Below, in pieces: positions 1-8,818 of a DNA stretch of 64,000 nt. The stretch covers positions 1 to 64,000 of the forward strand of contig NZ_JAHWFK010000004.1 in the NCBI RefSeq assembly GCF_019710575.1, written 5' to 3'. How positions within the stretch are numbered: position 1 is the stretch's first letter; every line of letters begins with the position of its first letter. A program made the position numbers and the translations under genes. Source of the stretch: Paractinoplanes polyasparticus (lineage in GTDB: Bacteria > Actinomycetota > Actinomycetes > Mycobacteriales > Micromonosporaceae). The notes beneath the pieces are model-generated. The model did not search any database, was not told where the DNA came from, and saw nothing but the letters and a program-made list of their open reading frames with translations.

Positions 1-102
1 GGCTCAGCGAGCAGGGCGGCTCAGCGAGCAGGGCGGCTCAGCGAGCAGGGCGGCTCAGCGAGCAGGGCGGCTCAGCGAGCAGGGCGGCTCAGCGGGCAGG
101 CG
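1..102. repeat. Six tandem copies of a 17-bp unit
   Basis: The unit ggctcagcgagcagggc is repeated head to tail from the first base of the window. Five copies are exact and the sixth (86-102) has drifted. Because 17 is not a multiple of 3, the array cannot encode a regular peptide repeat. The array may continue upstream of the window. Confidence 0.95.
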
Positions 103-219
103 TGGCGTAGCCCGACTCAGCCGGCACGGATTGCTCGACCGACCCGGGTGGCGTGGCCGACGCGGCCGGCAGGAGGGGGCCCGGCGGGCAGGGGTGGCGT
201 GGCCGACTCGGCGGGCAGG
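103..219. repeat. Degenerate ~25-bp repeats after the 17-bp array
   Basis: Three imperfect copies of a tggcgt(a/g)gcccgac-like unit start at 103, 149 and 195, spaced 46 bp apart. They merge into further GGGCAGGGG-rich sequence up to about 265. The stretch 220-403 holds no gene; it is the probable promoter and leader region of the chemoreceptor gene that follows. Confidence 0.7.
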
Positions 220-403
220 GGTTGCCTGACGGGCAGGGGTGGCCGGACGGGCACGGCTGGCAGAGTCCGCACCATCAGCCACACCGAACCCCTCAGGGCA
301 CTCGTGCCACGTGGACCATTAGAACATTCCCGATACGTGCCGCTTTGGTGAGAATCATTCGTAATAGTTGGAGGGACAGACCACGGCAACCACGGAGAGC
401 GAC

Positions 404-2038
404 ATGAGTGCGCTGGCCCTCACCGAGCCGATGCCCGCGACACGTCCGGGACGGCGTTCTTTCGACGACCTCGGCGTCAGCGTCAAAGTTCTGTCCGCGG
501 TGGCCGCGGCGGCGCTGGTGGCGCTGGTCGTCGGCATCATGGGTCTGATCGCTCTGCGGCACGCCAGCGCGTCGGCCCAGCTGATCTACGAGAGCAACGT
601 CGCCAGCATCAAGGCCGTGGGCCAGGTGCGGTCCGAGATCAGCGAGGTCCGCCTGGATACCGCCAACCACGCGCTCTCGACCACGCCGGCGGCCACGCAG
701 AAGTTCGCCACCCAGTTCGCGGACAACACCGAGGCCTTCGCCGACGCGATGACGGCTTACCGCAACAGCGGGGCGGCCGGGGACCCGGCGGTGATCGACC
801 AGCTGCAGTCGGACTGGAACGCCTACCTGGACATCGCCCGCAACCGGCTGCTGCCTGCCGGCGAACGCAAAGACCTCGTCGGGTGGGCGGCGATCCGCGA
901 CAACGAGGCGATGCCGATCCTGAACAAGGTTTCCACCTCCGTCGCGGCGCTGGACGAGGAGGAGACCCAGGACGCCGCCCGCAATTCCGCCGCCGCGCAC
1001 GACGGTTACACCGGCAACCGCAATCGGGCGATCATCATCCTGATCGTGGGGCTGGCCGTCGCTCTCGGACTCGGTACGTGGGTGGCCCGGCGGATCGTGG
1101 GCTCCCTGTCCAAGGTCACGGTCGTCTGCGACGGCCTGGCCGACGGCGACCTCACCCGTACGACCGGATTGACCACCGCTGACGAGCCGGGCCGCATGGG
1201 CCGGTCGCTGGACACCGCGATGACCCGGCTCCGGGCGACGGTCGCCACCATCGAGGCCTCGGCCGCCTCCCTGTCCGGCGCGTCCGACCGGATGACCGAC
1301 ACCACCACCCGGATCGCCTCCACCGCCGAGGAGACCTCCGTGCAGGCACAGGCGGTCTCGGCCGCCGCCGAGCAGGTCTCGCGCAGCGTCGACAGTGTCT
1401 CGGCCGGCGGCGAGCAGATGGGCGCGTCGATCCGCGAGATCTCGCAGAACGCCGCCGAGGCCGCACGGGTCGCCTCGGAGGCGGTCGCCGTCACCGCCAC
1501 CACGTCGGCCACGATGGGCAAGCTGGGCGAGTCGTCGGCCGAGATCGGCAACGTCATCAAGACGATCACCTCGATCGCCGAGCAGACCAACCTGCTGGCG
1601 CTCAACGCCACCATCGAGGCGGCCCGGGCCGGCGACGCCGGCAAGGGCTTCGCGGTCGTCGCCAGCGAGGTGAAGGACCTGGCGCAGGAGACGGCCCGCG
1701 CCACCGAGGACATCTCGAAACGGGTGGAGGCGATCCAGGCCGACACCAGCGGCGCGGTCGCCGCGATCGAGGAGATCTCGGTGGTCATCGAGCGGATCAG
1801 CGACTTCCAGACGACGATCGCGTCGGCCGTCGAGGAGCAGACGGCCACCACGGCCGAGATGAACCGCAGCGTCACCGAGGCCGCCGCCGGATCGGGCGAG
1901 ATCGCCGAGAACATCACCGGCGTCGCCGAGGCCGCGCGCCTGACGAGTCAGAGCGTCGCCGAGACTCAGGAGGCCACGGCCGACCTGGCCCGGATGTCGT
2001 CGGAGTTGCGCAGCGTCGTTTCCGCTTTCCGCGTGTGA
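404..2038 (+). CDS. Methyl-accepting chemotaxis protein
   Basis: A transmembrane chemoreceptor that would sense an extracellular ligand and control the CheA/CheW complex. Of 544 residues, a first membrane segment lies at about 29-51, a helical four-helix-bundle-type sensor at 52-205, a second membrane segment at about 209-230, and then a HAMP region. The long cytoplasmic coiled coil carries the highly conserved hairpin tip ([18 protein letters not shown], about residue 392), which is diagnostic of the family. The ATG at 404 was chosen over an in-frame TTG at 368 because GGAGA lies just upstream of the ATG. No che genes are nearby, so this is an orphan receptor. The ligand cannot be deduced. 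Confidence 0.95.
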   Translation: MSALALTEPMPATRPGRRSFDDLGVSVKVLSAVAAAALVALVVGIMGLIALRHASASAQLIYESNVASIKAVGQVRSEISEVRLDTANHALSTTPAATQKFATQFADNTEAFADAMTAYRNSGAAGDPAVIDQLQSDWNAYLDIARNRLLPAGERKDLVGWAAIRDNEAMPILNKVSTSVAALDEEETQDAARNSAAAHDGYTGNRNRAIIILIVGLAVALGLGTWVARRIVGSLSKVTVVCDGLADGDLTRTTGLTTADEPGRMGRSLDTAMTRLRATVATIEASAASLSGASDRMTDTTTRIASTAEETSVQAQAVSAAAEQVSRSVDSVSAGGEQMGASIREISQNAAEAARVASEAVAVTATTSATMGKLGESSAEIGNVIKTITSIAEQTNLLALNATIEAARAGDAGKGFAVVASEVKDLAQETARATEDISKRVEAIQADTSGAVAAIEEISVVIERISDFQTTIASAVEEQTATTAEMNRSVTEAAAGSGEIAENITGVAEAARLTSQSVAETQEATADLARMSSELRSVVSAFRV

Positions 2039-2234
2039 CTTGCGCGCAGGAAATGCGTGCGGAACAGTAGCAAGGAGATGCAAGAAAGCGCCCGCTAGCA
2101 ATTAGGCGACAGTTCAACAGGCATCTTTACCAGTTCGGACGCGTAATTCTTCCTCATACCCGAGCCCATTCGGCTGCGAAGGTTCAGCGGTGCCCCTTCC
2201 GGGGCGCGAGACCTTCCAGGGGGGAAGAAACCAC

Positions 2235-3407
2235 ATGAATCCACTGCAGAACGCGACCGGGCGACGACGAATGCTCCGACTCGCCGTCCTGGCCGTAGCC
2301 GGCGCCGCTCCCGCGTTCATTCTGTCCGCGCCGGCCCACGCCACCACCAACGTGTTCAAGGCCGGCAATGCGCTGGTCGTGAACGCGTCGGTCAACCGGG
2401 CCAACAACATCACGGTCGACCGGGTGGGGAACTTCTTCTTCGTCCGCGACACGGGTGACAACCTGGTGGCCGGCGCGGGGTGCACGGCCGTCGCGAACAC
2501 GATCCGGTGCTCGGCCAACAACGTGGTCCGCATGGTCATCAACTCCGGCAACCTCAACGACCGCGTAACCAACCGGACCAGCACCCGTTCGACCATCAAC
2601 GGCGGCACCGGCAACGACATCCTGACCGGCGGCTCGGGCAACGACACCGTCAACGGGAACGCCGGCAACGACATCCTCGCCGGTGGCGCGGGCAACGACC
2701 GGCTCGACGGCGGCGCCGGCAACGACAACGAGAACGGCGGGGCGGGCAACGACACCCTCGTCGGTGGGCTCGGCGCCGACCTGCAGCGGGGCGGCAACGG
2801 CAACGACCGGCTCAACGGCGACGCCGGCAACGACACCCAGTTCGGCGACGCGGGCAACGACGTCCTCGTCGGCGGCAGCGGGAACGACCGTCAGTTCGGC
2901 GGGGTCGGCAACGACCTCATCGTCGGCGGTCTCGGCAACGACACCCAGTCCGGGTCCACCGGCAACGACCGGCTGAGCGGCGACGCGGGCAACGACAACC
3001 AGCTCGGCGGGGCCGGTAACGACACCGTCTCCGGCGGCTCCGGCAACGACACCCAGCGTGGTGACGCGGGCAACGACAACCTGCAGGGAGGCTCCGGGAA
3101 CGACAGGCAGGACGGCGGGGCCGGGAACGACGTCGTCAACGGCGGCTCGGGCAACGACACCCAGGCCGGGCTGGCGGGCAACGACATCCTGCGGGGCGAC
3201 GCGGGCAACGACGTCTCGCGCGGCGGCGTCGGCAACGACAACATCACCGGCGGGGCCGGCAACGACTTCCTGTTCGGTGACGCCGGCAACGACCGGCTCA
3301 ACAGCCTCGACGGGGTGAACGCCAACGACCGCAACTTCGGCGGCGTCGGCACGGACACCTGCTTCTCGAACGCGGGCGACCTGCGGAACAGCTGCGAACT
3401 GCCCTGA
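2235..3407 (+). CDS. Secreted RTX-type calcium-binding repeat protein
   Basis: This 390-residue protein has a basic N-terminus and a hydrophobic segment ending in a signal-peptidase-like APAHA site (about residues 12-37). About 26 consecutive nonapeptide units of the GGxGNDxxx type then run almost to the C-terminus; one unit has degenerated to LGAD. Such repeats form calcium-filled parallel beta-rolls. The protein has a Sec-type signal rather than the C-terminal type I secretion signal of Gram-negative RTX proteins, and I see no catalytic domain. A surface or matrix role is therefore inferred. The start is supported by a GGGGAAGA ribosome-binding site. The terminal part contains two cysteines. 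Confidence 0.88.
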   Translation: MNPLQNATGRRRMLRLAVLAVAGAAPAFILSAPAHATTNVFKAGNALVVNASVNRANNITVDRVGNFFFVRDTGDNLVAGAGCTAVANTIRCSANNVVRMVINSGNLNDRVTNRTSTRSTINGGTGNDILTGGSGNDTVNGNAGNDILAGGAGNDRLDGGAGNDNENGGAGNDTLVGGLGADLQRGGNGNDRLNGDAGNDTQFGDAGNDVLVGGSGNDRQFGGVGNDLIVGGLGNDTQSGSTGNDRLSGDAGNDNQLGGAGNDTVSGGSGNDTQRGDAGNDNLQGGSGNDRQDGGAGNDVVNGGSGNDTQAGLAGNDILRGDAGNDVSRGGVGNDNITGGAGNDFLFGDAGNDRLNSLDGVNANDRNFGGVGTDTCFSNAGDLRNSCELP

Positions 3408-3427
3408 CCTGTAGAGCAACCAAGCGG

Positions 3428-3456
3428 CCGCGCGAAGTGACAGTCACTTCGCGCGG
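3428..3456. terminator. Perfect 13-bp hairpin between convergent genes
   Basis: The arms ccgcgcgaagtga (3428-3440) and tcacttcgcgcgg (3444-3456) are exact reverse complements with a 3-base loop. The hairpin lies 20 bp after the RTX gene and contains the stop codon of the opposing Crp-type gene, so it can serve both directions. No U-tract follows, which is common in GC-rich actinobacteria. Confidence 0.75.
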
Positions 3457-4136
3457 TCGCGCAGCCGGTCGAGGTCGATGACCGACACCGAGCGGCGGCT
3501 GGTCTCGATGATTCCCTGGCGGCGCAGCGTACGCAGCGCCTTGGTCACCGACTCGCGCGACGACCCGGTCCACGCAGCCAGCTCGTCCTGGGTGAGGGGC
3601 AGGGTGATGCGTACGCCGTGCTCGGCATCGGCCCCGAACCGGTCGGCCAGCTCGGCCAGCCGCAGCGCGACCCGGCCCAGGGCGTCGTAGGTGCCGAACT
3701 CGACCCGCTTGCGGTCGGCGTCCCGCAGCCGCGACACGATCATCCGGACGATCCGCACCGCCGCGTCCGGATGCGTCCCCAGGAAGTCGAGAAAAGCGGT
3801 CACCCCCACGACGTACGCCTCGAGGGGCTCCAAAGCGGACACGGAAGCCGAGCGGGGAGCACCGTCGAGCGCCGACATCTCCCCCAGCAGGGCGCCCGGC
3901 CCCCGGATGGCCAGCAGCACCTCGCCGCCCTGGGCGGTCAGCGAGAACACCTTGGCCCGGCCGGTCAGCACGAGCACCACCGTCGTCGACCGGTCGCCCT
4001 CGCTGAACAGGGTCGCCCCGGCCGGCCAGCGCCGCCGCCGGCCCATCCGGAACAGGTCGTCCCGATCGCCCTCGGTGAGCAGGCCGACGAACTCCCCGGG
4101 GTCGGTGCGGGTCAGGAGACCAGGCTCAGGGACCAC
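3444..4136 (-). CDS. Crp/Fnr-family transcriptional regulator
   Basis: A 230-residue protein with an N-terminal cyclic-nucleotide-binding beta-roll (about residues 10-125, with a conserved GEMSALDG.PRSASV phosphate-binding-cassette-like stretch), a dimerisation helix and a C-terminal winged helix whose recognition helix includes SSRESVTKALRTL (about 180-195). The GTG start at 4136 has GGGGAGG just upstream and gives the usual family length; longer open sequence upstream belongs to the cyclase gene. The gene overlaps the 3' end of the cyclase gene by about 25 bp on the same strand, so the two are probably translationally coupled. The simplest reading is that it responds to the nucleotide made by that cyclase. 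Confidence 0.92.
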   Translation of the reverse strand: MVPEPGLLTRTDPGEFVGLLTEGDRDDLFRMGRRRRWPAGATLFSEGDRSTTVVLVLTGRAKVFSLTAQGGEVLLAIRGPGALLGEMSALDGAPRSASVSALEPLEAYVVGVTAFLDFLGTHPDAAVRIVRMIVSRLRDADRKRVEFGTYDALGRVALRLAELADRFGADAEHGVRITLPLTQDELAAWTGSSRESVTKALRTLRRQGIIETSRRSVSVIDLDRLRDRAK

Positions 4137-6226
4137 GGGCCCTCCCCTCGCAAACCGTGCAGCACGAAGGCGGACACCGGCTGGATCCGCCCCTTGACCA
4201 TCAGGTCGCCCAGCGGGGTGACCAGCGCGCAGTCGCCCATCCGGTCGCGGGTGGCGGCGCCGATCACCACCTGGCCCGGTTGGGCCTGCGACTCGAGCCG
4301 GGCGGCCACGTTGACCGCGTCGCCCATCGCGTTGAAGTTGCGCAGCGCCTCGCCGCCGATGTTGCCGACCAGCGCCTCGCCCGTGTTCACCCCGACCCGG
4401 AACCGCGGCCATCCCGGGCGGACGGCGGCTATCCGGTCGACCTCACGCTGGATGGTCAGCGCCGCGCGGGCCGCCCGCACGGCGTGGTCGGGCTGGCGGG
4501 CGGGCGCGTTGAACAGGGCCATCAGCGCGTCGCCGACGAACTGGACGACGGTGCCGTTCTCGTCGAGCACGGCCCGGGTGGCCACGTCGAAGTACTGGTT
4601 GAGCATGTCCACGATCTGCGTCGGCGTCGAGCGTTCCGAGAAGGTCGTGAAGCCCCGCAGGTCGGCGAAGAGCGAGGTCACCTCGAGCACCGCCCCGCCC
4701 AGCGCGGCCTGGCTGGGGTCGGCGACCAGGGCGGTCGCGACGTCGGGCGACATGTACTGCCGGAACAGCACGTCGAGACTGCGGTAGAGGCGGGCGTTCT
4801 CGAGCGCGATCGCGATCTGGGCGGCCAGCGAGGCGAGCAGGACGGCGTCGCGTTCGGGCGCCGGGCCGCGGCGGGTGGCGATCAGCACGCCGGCCGGATG
4901 CCCCTTGACCAGGAACGGCAGGTAGAGCGAGCCGTCCTGCTCGCGCTCGTGCGCCTCGGCCAGGGCGGCCTGCGCCAGGCGTACGGTGTGAACCTCGACC
5001 GGCGCGGCGGCGTCCGGTCCCGCCGCGAGCATCGGCGGGAGCACCAGCCTGTCCTCTTCGACCAGAGCTATCCGTACGGTGTAACCCCCGAAGACCGACG
5101 CGACCCGGCGCACCGCCCCGCGCAGCAACTCGAGATCCGCCACCTTGACCCGGGCATCCTGGCCGACGGCGACGAGCGCGCCCAGCTTGCGGATCTGGTC
5201 CCGCTCGGCGGCGAGAGCATCGGCGGCCCGGCCCAGCACGGCGGCCTGACCGTCGGTGAGCTCGAAGCGCCGCGCCACCCGTTCGGTGGCGGCCGCTGTC
5301 TGACCTTCGGTGAGCGCGCCCTGCTCCCCGCTGCGCAGCGTGTCGACCAGCCCCTCCAGCGCCGCGCTGTATTCGGCGCGCACCTGTCGTACGGTCTCGT
5401 CGCGCCCCACCGCAGCGAACAGCCCCGACGCCGCGCCCTCGTTGCGGTACTGCACCCAGGCGCTGTACGCGACGTAACCGAACCCGACCGCCATCAGCGC
5501 GTGCCACAACCACCAGGACGCGTGCCAGCTGGTACCGGCGGCCATCGCCACGGCCGACTCGGCGAGCAACACGTATGCCGTGACCACGGACAGCAGCATG
5601 ACCGCGCGCCGCCGCCGGTAGAGCAGGTAGTAGCGGACGGCCGCGTACCCGAAAAGGATGAAGCCCGCCGCGGCCAGCAGGATCGCCGGCGTGCCCTCGT
5701 CGGCGCCGGGCACCCGGTTGAGCGGCGGCCGGCCGGTGAGCGACACGACGGCCCAGGCCCCGGCGACCGTCAGCACGGCTCCGCGCAACCACCCCGACCA
5801 GCGCAGCAGTCGGTTCTCGCCGGCCGGCGACAGCTCGGCCGCGCTGGCCGCCGCGAACAACGCGGCCAAGGTGAGGCCGACCGGGGACGCGTACGCGAAG
5901 CCGGCGTTGCGCGCGTCGAGCACAACCTGCGGGGTGGCCGCCGCGTGCAGCCCGAGGAACGCGGCGGCGACCAGGAACGACAGGGCGACCAGCAGCAACC
6001 GCGTGTCGCCGCGGCGCCGGGCGGCCTGGTTGATGACGATCGCGAGCCCGAGGCTGACCAGCGCGACAAGGAGAACCAGCCAGAAGTGGGAGGGCTCGTG
6101 CTGCCAGTGGAGGTCGAGATCGGGCCGGGCGACGAGCAGCCAGAGACCGGCCATCGGGGCGCTCAGATGAGCGACCCAGACCATCACACGCGCCGCCCCG
6201 CCGCGGCCCACCGGCTCCATCGGCAC
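4112..6226 (-). CDS. Membrane class III adenylate/guanylate cyclase with GAF domain
   Basis: This 704-residue protein has about seven N-terminal membrane helices (to about residue 260), a helical linker, a GAF-like domain (about 355-490) and a C-terminal class III cyclase domain (about 510-690). The cyclase domain shows the metal-binding FADLRGFTTF motif, the second aspartate in VGDALMALF, and the FNAMGDAVNVAARLE signature. It should convert a nucleoside triphosphate, probably ATP, to the cyclic monophosphate. I cannot settle ATP versus GTP specificity by eye. The GTG at 6226 is followed two codons later by an ATG at 6220, and neither has a strong ribosome-binding site. It overlaps the Crp-type gene, making a compact synthesis-and-response pair. 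Confidence 0.9.
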   Translation of the reverse strand: MPMEPVGRGGAARVMVWVAHLSAPMAGLWLLVARPDLDLHWQHEPSHFWLVLLVALVSLGLAIVINQAARRRGDTRLLLVALSFLVAAAFLGLHAAATPQVVLDARNAGFAYASPVGLTLAALFAAASAAELSPAGENRLLRWSGWLRGAVLTVAGAWAVVSLTGRPPLNRVPGADEGTPAILLAAAGFILFGYAAVRYYLLYRRRRAVMLLSVVTAYVLLAESAVAMAAGTSWHASWWLWHALMAVGFGYVAYSAWVQYRNEGAASGLFAAVGRDETVRQVRAEYSAALEGLVDTLRSGEQGALTEGQTAAATERVARRFELTDGQAAVLGRAADALAAERDQIRKLGALVAVGQDARVKVADLELLRGAVRRVASVFGGYTVRIALVEEDRLVLPPMLAAGPDAAAPVEVHTVRLAQAALAEAHEREQDGSLYLPFLVKGHPAGVLIATRRGPAPERDAVLLASLAAQIAIALENARLYRSLDVLFRQYMSPDVATALVADPSQAALGGAVLEVTSLFADLRGFTTFSERSTPTQIVDMLNQYFDVATRAVLDENGTVVQFVGDALMALFNAPARQPDHAVRAARAALTIQREVDRIAAVRPGWPRFRVGVNTGEALVGNIGGEALRNFNAMGDAVNVAARLESQAQPGQVVIGAATRDRMGDCALVTPLGDLMVKGRIQPVSAFVLHGLRGEGPWSLSLVS

Positions 6227-6283
6227 GAACTCACACTAGTCGTCTGTGAGCCGGCTGACGGTGTCAGAAATAAGCGTGAAAAG

Positions 6284-6356
6284 AGCGGACGACGGGATTC
6301 GAACCCGCGACCCTCACCTTGGCAAGGTGATGCGCTACCAGCTGCGCTACGTCCGC
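6284..6356 (-). tRNA. tRNA-Gly(GCC)
   Basis: The reverse strand folds as a complete cloverleaf. The acceptor stem is GCGGACG paired with CGTCCGC, the anticodon stem TCACC pairs with GGTGA around the loop TTGCCAA (anticodon GCC), and the T arm carries GGTTCGAATCC. The discriminator base is U and CCA is not encoded. No integrase or duplicated tRNA end is visible nearby. Confidence 0.97.
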
Positions 6357-6457
6357 GATGAGAGAACCATACCGGATCGGTCCGCGGGGCCGCGCGACCG
6401 CCCCACCGGTCAACCGACGGATTGTCGCGACCCCGGCCCGATGGGAGCATCGTCGGC

Positions 6458-7606
6458 GTGGTGACGTCATCCTTTCCCGAGCTCGGGGACCGTCTCGAGG
6501 ATCTCGCGAAGTCGGCCTTCCCGACGCTCGACGAGGTCCAGTTCGCCCGGGCCGCCGCCTACGGCCGCCCCGAACCGATCGTCGAGGGCCAGGTCGTGTT
6601 CGACGTGGGCGACGACGACGCGGACATGCTGCTCGTGGAGTCGGGCGAGATCGAGGTCGCGCTGGGCGACGTCCACGACGGGCCGGCGCTGGCCGCGAAG
6701 CCGAGGCAGTTCGTCGGTGAGCTCAACCTGCTGACCGGGCAGTCCCGCATCCTGTCGGCGCGGGCGGTCGCGTCCGGTGTGGTCCACCGGGTGCCGCCGG
6801 ATCAGTTCCGGCTCCTGATGGCCCAGGACACCGAGCTCAGCGATCTGCTGCTGCGCTCGTTCATCGCTCGCCGCCAGCTTCTCGTGCAGCGGGCCGGGCG
6901 CAACCTGGCGATCATCGCGGACGAGGCGAGCGGGAGCGGGCTGGCGCTGCGGACCTTCCTGATCCGGCAGGACATGCCGCACCGCTGGGTCGAGCACGAC
7001 ACCCCCGAGGGCCGGGACGAGATCGCGGCGGCCGGCCTCACCGAGGCCGACCTGCCGGCGGCGATCCTGCCCCGGGTCACCCTGCGCAACGTCGAGCCGC
7101 GGGCGCTCAGCCATCGGCTCGGGCTGACTTTCCGGCGTACGCCGAAGGGGGTGGCCGACCTGACCATCGTGGGCGCCGGACCAGCCGGGCTGGCCGCCGC
7201 CGTCGAACGGGTGCTGGCCGACCCCCGGATCACCGTGCGCACGTCGACCGAGGTGACCGGGCTGGCCGGCAGGCACCGGCTCGAGGAGGTCACGCTGACG
7301 ACCGGCGCCGAGCCCGGCCTGTGCGGGTGCTCCGGGCTGTTCTGTTTCATCGGGGCCACCCCGGCCACCGGCTGGCTCACTGACGTGGCGCTGGACGAGA
7401 GGGGGTTCGTGCCGACCGACGTGCAGCTCGGGGACCGGTGGACCGGGGTGGGGCGCGGGCCGCTGCCGTTCGAGAGCAGCGTGCCGGGGGTGTTCGCGGC
7501 GGGGGACGTGCGGTGGTCGTCGATGAAACGGGTGGCGGCGGCGGTCGGCGAGGGCGCCAGCGCGGTGCGCTCGGTGCACCAGGCGCTCGCGGCCGGTCGG
7601 AGTTGA
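6458..7606 (+). pseudogene. cNMP-binding/thioredoxin-reductase fusion with internal in-frame deletion
   Basis: The N-terminal ~140 residues form a cyclic-nucleotide-binding domain, followed by a linker and the start of a thioredoxin-reductase-like FAD domain (TIVGAGPAGLAAAV, about residue 245). The sequence then jumps directly to ERVLADPRITVRTSTEV, which belongs in the second half of the NADPH-binding domain, and resumes normally through FCFIGATPATGWL to the C-terminal FAD motif (FAAGDVR). About 160 residues expected between these points are absent, although the frame stays open. Family members are usually near 550 residues; this one has 382. Loss of most of the FAD and NADPH sites should abolish reductase activity, though the cNMP-binding part could survive. 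Two GTG starts (6458, 6461) follow GGGAG. Confidence 0.8.
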
Positions 7607-7650
7607 TCTCTCCCCGTGCCGCAATGGCGACCTCCGGGTAGGTTTGGCCA

Positions 7651-7971
7651 ATGCCCTTGGACGCCACGATTCTGTACGAGCCGGCTGACGCCGACGGTCT
7701 GGTCGTCGCCGCGCTGAGCGGCGAGCTCGACCTCGACCGGGCCGACGCCGTGCGTGACCAGCTGGCCGCCATCGCCGCCGATCCCGCCGTCCGCTACCTG
7801 CGGATCGACGTCGCCGGCCTCGACTTCATCGACTCGTACGGCTTGGGGGCCCTGGTCAGCGCCCGCAACAGCGCGGCCGCCAGCGGCGTGACCTTCACGC
7901 TGGCCGAGCCGTCACCGCCGGTCCGCAAGGCGATCGAGGTGACCGGGCTCGGCCACGTGTTCGGCCTCTGA
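7651..7971 (+). CDS. STAS-domain anti-sigma factor antagonist
   Basis: This 106-residue protein is a complete single STAS domain of the SpoIIAA/RsbV type. The phosphorylatable serine lies in the conserved context LDFIDSYGLGAL (about residues 67-78). Such proteins bind an anti-sigma kinase when unphosphorylated and so free an alternative sigma factor. No partner kinase or sigma gene is adjacent. A GGGTAGG-like ribosome-binding site precedes the ATG. Confidence 0.9.
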   Translation: MPLDATILYEPADADGLVVAALSGELDLDRADAVRDQLAAIAADPAVRYLRIDVAGLDFIDSYGLGALVSARNSAAASGVTFTLAEPSPPVRKAIEVTGLGHVFGL

Positions 7972-7978
7972 CTACTTG

Positions 7979-8347
7979 CTACGCGGCCGTGGTCACCCGC
8001 ACCTCGCCGTCGACCGTGCTGGCGCCCGCGATCATGCTGAGGAACTCGTAGAACTGAGTGGCCCGCACGATCGTGTACGGGATGCCGCTCTCGGCGATGA
8101 CCTGCTCCTGAGCCACCTTGGCCCGCATGTAGCCGCTGTCCGGCATGGTGTCGGCGTTCACGATCGTCACAGCCAGGTGATGGCGTACGCCGGCCGCCTT
8201 CTCCGCCTCGGCCTGGTTGCGGGCCGACGTGGTGAAGAACGCCAGCACCTCGTCGTCACCCCACGACGGCGCGTTGGTCACGTCGACCACGGCGCCGACG
8301 CCGCGCAGCGCTTCGGCCAGCCCCTCCCCGGTGATCGTCGTGGTGAG
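7979..8347 (-). pseudogene. Internal fragment of an NAD(P)H-binding SDR/NmrA-like gene
   Basis: The reverse strand reads ...TITGEGLAEALRG, then VVDVTNAPSW, GYMRAKVAQEQVI and PYTIVRATQFYEFL. This is the middle of an atypical short-chain-dehydrogenase/NmrA-like protein that is normally about 250 residues. The N-terminal Rossmann GxxGxxG is missing because the sequence changes near 8345 into a gene on the other strand. The C-terminal third is missing because a stop follows EVRVTTAA. A 103-residue frame starting at GTG 8290 is open, but it cannot form a complete nucleotide-binding domain. Confidence 0.8.
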
Positions 8348-8769
8348 CGCGGCCGAGCGCCCCGTGCCCGCCGTCCGCCTGGCCGAACTGCACGACGTGT
8401 CCAGCAGCTACCTCGCCAAGCAACTGCAGGCGCTCTCCCGGGCCGGCCTGATCCGGGCCGCCCAGGGCTACGCGGGCGGCTACGAGCTGGCCCGCCCGGC
8501 GGACGAGATCACCGTTCTCGATGTCGTCGAGGCCGTGGACGGCCCTCAGCCGGCGTTCACCTGCACCGAGATCCGGCAGCGCGGCCCCCTGGCCACTCCC
8601 CCCGAGGTCCTGCCTGCGGCCGTGCCCGATCGCCCGGGTGATGTCGGCCGCCGACGAGGCCTGGCGCGCATCCCTGCGCGCGGTGACCGTCGCCGACCTG
8701 GCTCAGACCGTTGACGCCGACAACGCCGATGCCCTGGCCACGGTGCGCGGCCGGCTGACTCAAGCCTAG
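8343..8769 (+). pseudogene. Truncated and frameshifted Rrf2-family regulator gene
   Basis: From about 8343 the forward strand encodes the recognition part of an Rrf2-type winged helix (VSSSYLAKQLQALSRAGLI), the wing (GGYELARPADEIT) and the characteristic DVVEAVDGP...CTEIRQRGP. The first ~20 residues and any promoter are missing. After ATPPE (8606) the frame must shift by one base (extra base near 8607) to continue as SCLRPCPIARVMSAADEAW and on to the stop at 8769. The gene therefore has two independent lesions. It abuts the SDR fragment on the opposite strand; such regulator/oxidoreductase pairs are normally divergent neighbours. Confidence 0.8.
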
Positions 8770-8818
8770 TCACCGGGCAAGGCGGCGTGACCAGCGGTCG
8801 CGCCTATAGTCTCGCGAC

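Noticed and set aside
368..403. TTG at 368 as chemoreceptor start
   Set aside because: ATG 404 has GGAGA at good distance; the extra 12 residues add nothing recognisable.
293..2101. Long open reading frame on the reverse strand across the chemoreceptor gene
   Set aside because: It is the GC-rich shadow of a well-supported receptor gene; its translation is low-complexity Gly/Arg/Asp sequence with no family signal. The same reasoning removes the many other antisense frames in the window.
2580..3310. Regular short DNA repeats that could suggest a CRISPR array
   Set aside because: The 27-bp periodicity is in frame and encodes GGxGNDxxx nonapeptides; there are no unique spacers or cas genes.
6230..6250. 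CTCACA-N9-TGTGAG upstream of the cyclase gene as a Crp site
   Set aside because: The half-sites are everted relative to the TGTGA-N6-TCACA consensus and the spacing is wrong.
6284..6356. tRNA-Gly as an integration site for a mobile element
   Set aside because: No integrase, no repeated tRNA 3' end and no composition change on either side.
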